A stretch of DNA of 17,320 nucleotides from Legionellales bacterium UBA4722 (GTDB lineage: Bacteria > Pseudomonadota > Gammaproteobacteria > DSM-16500), in assembly GCA_002404295.1 (NCBI GenBank), contig DHJK01000049.1:1-17320 (forward strand). Reading direction: 5' to 3'. This document shows, piece after piece, positions 7,541-15,700 of the stretch. Under the pieces are notes generated by a model, which saw only the letters and a list, made by a program, of their open reading frames with translations, had not been told where the DNA came from and did no database searches. Position numbers and translations under genes: made by a program. Position 1 is the first letter of the stretch; the number at the start of each line of letters is the position of its first letter.

Positions 7541-9300
7541 GTTAATCCTTCTGTTTTTCTTGCCCAAGGAGTAAAGGTATTTAATTGCTTAGGTAAATTA
7601 GCTAACGTTAATTTAGCTTCTGCAGCTGTTGCATATTTTCCATAAGTCAGTACATACCAATCACGTCCATTATTTTTTGTTATTGCATAGTGAGTCATCT
7701 CAGTTGTACTTAATTGTTTTTGTACTGTTTTTACTTTCTCTGAATCATAACTTCCTAGCAATTGTAGTGTATACGTTGGGTTTTCAGCAAACATTTTCTG
7801 ATAAGTTAAGTCCACATATTTTTTAAAATCCCAAGTATTTTGCTGCACAAAATTACGGCTGATTATCTGAGCCACTTCTTGTAATGGCTTATTAGCAATA
7901 TCCGCTGGTAGCAAATCTGAGCCTGCAGAAATATATAATTCACCTAACGCAGTTGACATATCGGCTAAAAGTAAATCCTCATCCATCTTTGCGGTCAACG
8001 TACGTAATTTTGCAATTATCACTTGTTGATCACTCGCTAAGGATGCCAGCTTGCGGTTTTGAGCGAGCTCAAATAATGCATGTGCATTTTCAGTTTGCTT
8101 ATGCGCTATTTCATACTCAATACGCAGGGTTTCATAATGCGAGAAAGCATAGCGGGTTTCTGTGAGCACGGTGAGTGTCAATGCCATTAATTTTAATTTT
8201 TCATATTCGATTTGTGTTTTTGCTGCATTGTATGCGGTAGGCAGTGATGCTAAGTTTAATAAATTCCAAGCAACATCAAGCTCTCGATCAACCCATTTGT
8301 TATTTAACAAATAAGTATTACTATTGTAGTTCCAACCACCATTCAGTGAGATACCTGGTAATGCTTGCAAAATAGCGACTTTAACACCTAACTCTGCAAT
8401 ACGCTGTTGGTAATTCTGTCCACGCAACTCAGGACGATCTGCAAGTGTAATGGCATCTAATTTTTTAAAATCTAAATCATGCAAGTCATGTGCTTTTCTT
8501 AATGCAATAGGAGGTGGCGCTAATTTAAACTCATGATCCGGTGCTAAACTAATCAGATGCTTTAAATCTAGCATCGCCTTATCATATTTGTATTTCAATT
8601 GAATAATGCGGCGATTACCTTCAAGCAAGGCAGCTTGATAATTAAGAATGCTTTCCTTGGGAATTGTTTTATCCTGCATTGCAATTGATAGTTTGCTTTT
8701 TGCTTGATAAAGTATTTTTTCAAATTGATTGGCTTCAATCATTAATTCTTGTGCACTGTAGGCATCCCAATAAGCAATCAGAATTTCTTGAGATAATTGT
8801 TCTAGCTGCTTTCGCGACTCTTCTTCTGCGATATAGATGCGCTCGCCTTGTTGCTTGGCTCTCATATATCCCAAACCAAAATCAAGGATATTCCAGCTTA
8901 GGCCAATTCTATCGGAACGTACTGTATTAGGTGTTGAGGATGAAATATCAGAAACTACACCTGTATTAGTTACGCTTGAGCTTGAATATTGGTTATTACG
9001 TGAATAAACAGAACTACTCACATTCAATGCAGGAAACATAGTAAACATAGCAATGTTTAACTGGCCAGCTTGTAATGCATTGTTCACTAGCTTAATACGA
9101 TAATCTAAATTGTATTTTAATCCGCGCGCAAGAGCTTGTTCAAAATCGAGATTGCTGACTAACATTTCTTGTTGGGAAAATAATTTGTTTAAATCATTTG
9201 TGGCTTCAGTGTAACGCTCGGTGACTGTCAAAGGTTTTGGTGTGATAGTGCATGCGGTCAGCAAACTGACAAAGCATATCACTAACCCCTTTTTAATCAT
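7528..9300 (-). CDS. TolC-family outer-membrane factor (lipoprotein) with C-terminal SPOR domain
   Basis: A 590-residue protein and the first gene of the operon. A lipoprotein signal ends in LTAC (Cys17). Residues about 40-490 are the two outer-membrane efflux-protein repeats: long amphipathic helices, WNILDFGLGYMRAKQQ at the first beta/helix transition, ADRPELRGQNYQQRIAELGVK opening the second repeat, and WNLLNLASLPTAYNAAK at the matching second transition. Residues about 508-583 form a SPOR domain of DamX type: YTLQLLGSYD, RDWYVLTYGKYATAAEAK, then ANLPKQLNTFTPWARK. SPOR domains bind peptidoglycan stripped of stem peptides at the septum, so the channel may sit at division sites. The ATG at 9300 has AAGGGA eight bases upstream. 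Ordinary TolC proteins are about 450-500 residues and lack SPOR. The channel call is firm; the substrate is inferred from the divergent giant gene. Confidence 0.9.
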   Translation of the reverse strand: MIKKGLVICFVSLLTACTITPKPLTVTERYTEATNDLNKLFSQQEMLVSNLDFEQALARGLKYNLDYRIKLVNNALQAGQLNIAMFTMFPALNVSSSVYSRNNQYSSSSVTNTGVVSDISSSTPNTVRSDRIGLSWNILDFGLGYMRAKQQGERIYIAEEESRKQLEQLSQEILIAYWDAYSAQELMIEANQFEKILYQAKSKLSIAMQDKTIPKESILNYQAALLEGNRRIIQLKYKYDKAMLDLKHLISLAPDHEFKLAPPPIALRKAHDLHDLDFKKLDAITLADRPELRGQNYQQRIAELGVKVAILQALPGISLNGGWNYNSNTYLLNNKWVDRELDVAWNLLNLASLPTAYNAAKTQIEYEKLKLMALTLTVLTETRYAFSHYETLRIEYEIAHKQTENAHALFELAQNRKLASLASDQQVIIAKLRTLTAKMDEDLLLADMSTALGELYISAGSDLLPADIANKPLQEVAQIISRNFVQQNTWDFKKYVDLTYQKMFAENPTYTLQLLGSYDSEKVKTVQKQLSTTEMTHYAITKNNGRDWYVLTYGKYATAAEAKLTLANLPKQLNTFTPWARKTEGLTWTG

Positions 9301-9322
9301 TCTAAATTTCCCTTGGTATCAA

Positions 9323-9341
9323 ATGCTTATGACAAAAGCAT
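9323..9341. repeat. Small inverted repeat in the TolC-gene leader
   Basis: ATGCTT at 9323-9328 and AAGCAT at 9336-9341 are perfect inverse complements with a seven-base loop, 23 bases before the TolC start. It could be an operator half-site pair or a small leader hairpin; six base pairs in AT-rich DNA can arise by chance. Confidence 0.25.
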
Positions 9342-9531
9342 GCCCTGCAAAATCTTAGCATTATTAGTCTGTTGGCTCAACTTTATTAATGAGAGCAAGC
9401 ATAAAAAAATACACGTCATTGAATTTAGCATAAATGTGTTGCAATGAAGACTCTTGAAGAAAATAAAGAGGAGTATTTCTATCCTAATACGATGGCATGT
9501 TACATATGAAGGTCAACACTTCTAACAAATA

Positions 9532-9587
9532 TTACACAGATAAATCGGTACATGATAAACCTTAATCAGCCTACTCGCGCTGTGTAA
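9532..9587. repeat. Inverted repeat TTACACAG / CTGTGTAA in the divergent promoter region
   Basis: TTACACAG (9532-9539) and CTGTGTAA (9580-9587) are perfect 8-bp inverse complements whose left edges are 48 bases apart, between four and five helical turns. This suits two binding sites of one regulator on nearly the same DNA face. No regulator is identified. Confidence 0.3.
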
Positions 9588-9663
9588 ATAAGCTGCAAAT
9601 CACAGATATATTGCTTAAAAACAAAGCATGTCAAGGGCTTTCGCGCATTTATATGATAACTTA

Positions 9664-9693
9664 TTGATTTAGAATAGATTATATTTTTTATAA
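9664..9693 (+). promoter_or_regulatory. Possible sigma-70 promoter of the giant gene
   Basis: TTGATT at 9664-9669 and TTATAA at 9688-9693 are separated by 18 bases. A second -10-like TATACT at 9720-9725 has no matching -35. Either would give a leader of roughly 30-60 bases. Such matches are common in AT-rich DNA. Confidence 0.3.
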
Positions 9694-9747
9694 AACACTA
9701 AAAAAGGGCAATAACAGTCTATACTTAAAGGTGTCCTATTGTTTTGT

Positions 9748-9755
9748 AGGGGTGG
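9748..9755 (+). promoter_or_regulatory. Ribosome binding site deciding the giant gene start
   Basis: AGGGGTGG ends five bases before the ATG at 9761. It fixes this start, which matters because the encoded N terminus carries the LEPR-XLL motif only 20 residues in. Confidence 0.6.
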
Positions 9756-9760
9756 TTGAT

Positions 9761-12700
9761 ATGGCTTCGAATGAGAAGGGAAAGAAGCGTAAACAAAAAT
9801 ATACCGCGCTGAGACAGGCACTCGAACCTCGTATTTTGTTCGATGCCAGCTTAGCGGCGCCACCTCATGACCTTGGAATTCCTGCTGATGTCAGTGCACA
9901 TGATCCAAGCCAAGTCGATACACACAGCGATACTTCAAAAACTCCTCAAGCGCCGCAAGATGCGCCGCAAACAAATGCTCCAACAGATAACGCAGCTCAA
10001 GCACCGGCTAACCCTGCGGCTGTTCAAGTTCAGGATGTTAGCAAAACTGCAAGTGATACTCGATCAGGTAATACGGATAACTCTGTTCCCGCGCAACCAT
10101 TAGCAATTACTTTACCACCTGTTGAATTAGTATTTATTGATTCAAGAGTACTAGATCCAGAATCTTTATTAAAAGATATTTCTCCAACTGCAGAAGTACA
10201 TTTTTTAGATGCGGGACAAAATGGAATCGATCAGATTGATGCAGTTATCAAATCAGAACATGCACCTATTTCAGCAATTCATATTCTTTCGCATGGTGAT
10301 AGCGGATCCCTGGAGCTAGGCAACAGCACGCTTGATACGCAAACTCTTTCTGATCAGTACGCAACTAAAATAAGTAGCTGGCAATCACATCTCACACCAG
10401 ATGCCAGTGTTTTATTATATGGTTGTGATATTGCTAAAGGTGATTTGGGACAACAATTTGTTACAGACCTTAGCAGAGATATGGGTGTGAGTGTAGCGGC
10501 ATCAATTGACTATACCGGTAGCGCATTGCATGCAGGAAACTGGACTTTAGAATTTCAGACGGGGACGATTGGCGCGGCTATTACAGATATTTTTAGTAGT
10601 CAATCACTTGCAAATTATAATTATTTATTAGCACAACCTATTGTCGATTTGAATGGACCTACTGTTTTAAATATAACTGATAATTTTGCTTCAGGCACTT
10701 ACACAGGTGGTAGTTCAAATACCGCGACAACATGGTCTGGCGGTTGGACTGAATTTGATGCATCTCCCAATAGGGCATTTATGCCAGGTGGATCGACCAA
10801 CAGCGATAATAGTCCAACAGGCGGTAATGTTATTATTCCAAGTGTAGCAACTGGCGGCACGGTCGCTGGATTAGGCACGGGGCAGGAAATTGCATTTGTA
10901 GGTCATGGTGTACAATTTGGTGATAGCATTGCACGTACTATTAATTTGGATGCATACACTTCCGCCACCCTATCATTCTCATATCGTACAGCAGGTTTAA
11001 CGGCAGCAGATGCCATTGAAATAGATGTTTCTAATAACGGAGGTGCAACATATACCACCATTGGGATACTTGCCAATGTGACTTCTAATTCGACTGTTAC
11101 CTTTGATATTTCAAATTATATTTCTGATACAACAACCATTAAGTTTGCTGTAAATAAAGGATTTTCAACGGCTTCAAGTCAGCAATTTTTCTTCGATAAT
11201 GTGAGTGTCGTTGGGAATGGTAATAATTTTACTTCTAATTTTTCAGAGCAAGCTAATATTCCGATTGCGATCGTCGATCCAACGATGACAATCACGGATC
11301 CTAATGGATTACAAATTTCAAGTGCTAATGTAACCTTGGCGAACATGAAAACAGGTGACACGTTTGCAATTGGAACCATTCCATCAACAGTGACTGCAAC
11401 AATCAATAATGTCACTGGTACTGTTTTATTACAAAGTGTTTCAGGATTAGGTGCTAGCACGGCTGATTTTACAACTGCATTAAAGGCCATTACTTTTAGA
11501 AATGCATCTGCTACTGTCGATTCAAGTGTTAGAACCATTAATGTGACGGTCACTGATACCAATAGTTTAATGAGCGCAGCAAGCACTTCCTATATTGTTG
11601 TTTCGCCTTTTGACAACCCTGCAGTGACTGATACACATAGTATTACAGCAACGCCATTGGGTGCAACGTCAGGAAAATTATTTGATAATAGCAGCTTAAC
11701 AGCAGAACGCACAGCGGGTGCAATTTATGATTACGATCCTGATACTGCGGGATTAAGTACTTCACTATTAACACAAGCCACAAAAGGCACTGCTGTTGTT
11801 AATGCAGATGGATCGTACACGTATACACCAAATGCAGGCGCCACTGGTACTGATAGTTTTACATATACATTAACAAGCGCAGCACAAGTCATCGGTGTGA
11901 ATTATCAAGAATGGAATATGGATACAACCTCGACTTCTCTTTTGACTAGTTTTCCGACGGGAACACCAAGTGCAACTGGATTTATCAAAGGTTATGATGT
12001 TAATACGGTCGCTATTAACAGTGGCAATTCAACGTTAGATGATTTTGTGGTGAGATTTACTAACTCAATTACAATTACAACAGCGGGTAATTATACATTT
12101 TATAGCGGGTCAGATGATGGCTCCGTTCTTTATCTCAATGGTCAAATAGTTGTAAATAATGATGGCTTACATTCCTATCAGGAAAAGAGTGGCGCTATTG
12201 CATTAGCAGCAGGGGTCTATACATTGCAAGTTGATTTTATGGAACATACAGGGCAGGAAAATTTAAATGTTTCGTACTTAGGTCCGGATACAGCCGGGTT
12301 AAAAACAGATCTGAGCAGTATAGGCTCGGTACTTGCTAACACGAATACAACAGGTACCGTGAATATCACTATACAAGATAACGGGCCACGTTTAGCACTG
12401 GGCACTAGCGTGTTCGCACTGGATCAATTTAATTCTGCGGCTTACAATCTTAACAACGGCACATTTAATTTTGCTGGAAATTGGGTAGAACAAGCTTTTA
12501 CTGACAATAGTAGCGCTACAGCGGGTGAGATTAAGATTACAAATAATGCAACATTAGGTAGCTTAGCACTTCAAATTCAAGACACAACTAACAAAGGTGG
12601 CATACAATCCATTTCTCGAGCAGTCGATATGCTGGGTGTGTCGGGCATAACACCTACACGTGTTGGAACACAACTTACATTTGATTATACAGTGACGAGT

Positions 12701-15700
12701 GCAAATACAAATGGGGTGCAAGTACAAATTTCACCTGATAATGGTACCACTTGGGTTACATTAGATACATTATCAAGTACAACGACTCCTGCAACTGGAA
12801 CAAAAACGTATGATATCTCCAACTATGCAACCAGTACTACGTTAGTTCGATTTCTTCCTACTGTTAATTCAAATACAAATCCGGTTTATATTGATAATTT
12901 CAGAGTCAATGCAAGCACTGTGAATTATACTCCATCCAATTTTATTGAAAATGGTTCGCCTGTTTCTATTGCCTCTGCCAATACGGCAATCGCTGATCCC
13001 ACAGGTAACAATCTGACGAGCGCAGTGATTACGATTTCCAACGCACAAAGTGGAGATTTACTCTCTTACGATAATTTTGTGTCAGGCATTACTGCGAGCT
13101 TAAGTGGTAATACTTTAACCTTAACAGGTACAGCCACTCGGGCAAATTATGCTTTAGCATTACAACATGTATTTTATAGTAACTCTAGCGACAATCCCGC
13201 AATAGTCAATAGAACGATTAATGTGACTGTAAAAGATACGGGAAATAGCACTAGTAATACGGCTGTTAGTACCATTGGCGTTATCGCTGTCAATGATGCG
13301 CCGACGGGTATTCCTCGCACAGTGAGCACTTCATTCAATATAGCTTATATTCTACAAGCGTCAGACTTTTCATTTACGGATATAGAAGGTAATGCATTGC
13401 TTGCGGTAAAAATACCTACTGTGCCTGCATCGGTAGGTACGTTGCAATTTGATACGACAGGCAGCGGTAACTGGACGGCGGTGACTGCAAATCAAATAAT
13501 AACGGCGGCTAATATTACAGCGGGTCGTTTACGTTTTCTACCTACAACGGGTTCGTCAGGTCCCGGTAGTTTTACTTTTCAAGTGCAAGATAATGGTGGT
13601 ACTGCTAATGGCGGTGCTGATACAGATGCAACAGCACGTAATTTTACTATCAATGTATTATCAGGCCCTAATACCGCACCGACTCTGACACGTGATTTAA
13701 CGCTTGCTTCAAACGCTGAAGACAACCTTACACCAACGCCTAGAAGTATTTTACAATTGATGACAGATGGTGGCGCTAATGCTTTTCATGATCCTGATAC
13801 AAATGCTTCTTTATCAGGACTTGCTATAGTTGGCAATACAGCAGATAGCGTTTTGCAAGGCGCTTGGCAATATTCTACAGATGGCGCAAACTGGTTTAGT
13901 ATTGGAACGGTGGGTGATAATGCAAGTACACCTGCGCTTGCTTTATCTGCGGCAACACAAATTCGTTTTGTGCCTGTTGCAAATTACAATGGGACACCTA
14001 CAAGTCTTGTTGTGCGAGCTATGGATGATACGTATGCGGGTTCATTTACGAATGGCGCTACACGTACTACACTCAATTCTGCAACGAATGGAGGCAGCAC
14101 TGCCGTCTCTGGTGCGCTGAATACGCTGAGCACTACTGTGACACCTGTGAATGATGCACCCATCTTAATTGCAGGTAATCCTACTTTTAATACGATCAGT
14201 GCGACGTCAGTGAATAATGCTGGGCAATTAGTTTCTGATTTTGTTAAATCTACATCAGGTGGAAACTGGAGTTATGTGACAGATGTTGATGCGGGCGCTG
14301 TACAAGGAATTGCAATTATTGGCGCTGCAAACACTAATGGTACTTGGCAATATTCTACGGACAATGGTGTCACATGGTCTTCTGTCAATGCTGTCACTGT
14401 TAATTCTGCTTTATTACTTAGATCTACTGATCTTATTCGATTTAATCCCGATGGTACAAATGCGGGTACAGGTGCAATAACATATAGAGCATGGGATCAA
14501 TCATCGGGTGTTGTAGGCACGAAAGTGGATACGGCCAGCAACGGTGGCACAACGCCTTTTTCTGTGCTGACAGATGTCGCTTCTATTACGACTTCAAGCG
14601 CATCAGGTCCTGTATTGGCTAACACAAGCGCACCGCTGAATTATATTGAAAATGCAGCAGCGGGTGCTATTGATACAGCGCTTACTGTCACAGATACGTC
14701 TACTTCAACACTGACAAGTTCAGCAATTTGGGTCACTAATTTTGTTTCAGGTCAGGATGTGTTGTCATTTGCCAATGACGGCTCAACGATGGGTAATATT
14801 ACAGGGAGTTATAATGCAGCTACAGGCGTACTGACTTTATCATCCAGTGGATCAACTGCTACGTTAACACAGTGGCAATCCGCGTTACATGCAGTGAAGT
14901 ATTCTAATACCAGCAATGCGCCGGATACCACAGCACGTACTGTCAATTATCAGGTTAATGATAGTAAAGGTACACCTAGCAATGTACTGACTACGACTTT
15001 AGCTATTACTGCTGTCAATGATGCGCCAACTGGAACGGATAAAGCGTTTACTGTTACACAAAGTACGAATTATACTTTTACAGCGGCAGACTTTGGATTT
15101 TCTGATGCTGCAGATAATTCGGCAAATACTTTACTTGCAGTGCAAATCACAACATTGCCTGCGGCTGGCACACTGAAGGATAATGGTGTTGCTGTGACGC
15201 TCAATAGCTTTATTTCTATCGCTGATATTAATGCAGGAAAATTAGTGTATACCGCACCTACAACAAATGGGGCGCGTACTATTCAATTTAAAGTTCAGGA
15301 TAATGGTGGAACAGCAAATGGTGGTATTGATTTAGCGCTTGTAGCTAATACGTTTACGTTTACTGTCAGTGGCGCAAATACAGCACCTTCATTAACTGTT
15401 TTGACACCTACGCTAACGACGATTACAGAAGATGATGTTAATAATCCTGGTCAAACAGTTGCTTCATTTCTGGGTACGGTCACTGACCCTGATGCAGGTG
15501 CTTTGAAAGGGATTGCAATTACTTCGCTTGGTACTGCAACAAATGGTAGCTGGCAATATTCAATAGATGGCGGCACTACGTGGACTGCTTTTCCTGCGGT
15601 TTCCGCCTCTTCTTCTTTATTATTACGTAGCACGGATGTGATACGGTTTGTGCCTAATGCGATTAATGGTGGTGGAGGAACTCTTACCTATCGCGCATGG

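Larger units (their letters stand above)
9301..9760. promoter_or_regulatory. Divergent promoter region between the export operon and the giant gene
   Basis: These 460 AT-rich bases carry no credible gene. They must contain the start signals for both transcription units. I see scattered -10-like boxes, two short inverted repeats (listed separately) and SDs at both edges, but no riboswitch or strong terminator. A shared region of this size leaves room for regulator binding and would let the operon and the giant gene be controlled together. Confidence 0.55.

Noticed and set aside
6668..7567. Longer start of the periplasmic adaptor at 7567 (nine extra residues)
   Set aside because: The codon is TTG without an SD, and the extension would put a charged stretch ahead of the signal peptide. 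The ATG at 7540 has AAGGA five bases upstream.
9493..9508. Sigma-54-like TGGC element in the divergent promoter region
   Set aside because: TGGC is not followed at the right distance by TTGC, so the -12 element is missing.
9735..9750. CCTA/TAGG hairpin that might hide the giant gene SD
   Set aside because: Only four Watson-Crick pairs; too weak to claim.
9669..9863. Minus-strand 64-codon frame across the giant gene start
   Set aside because: It overlaps the SD, start and LEPR-XLL codons of a gene with clear homology, and has no recognisable product.
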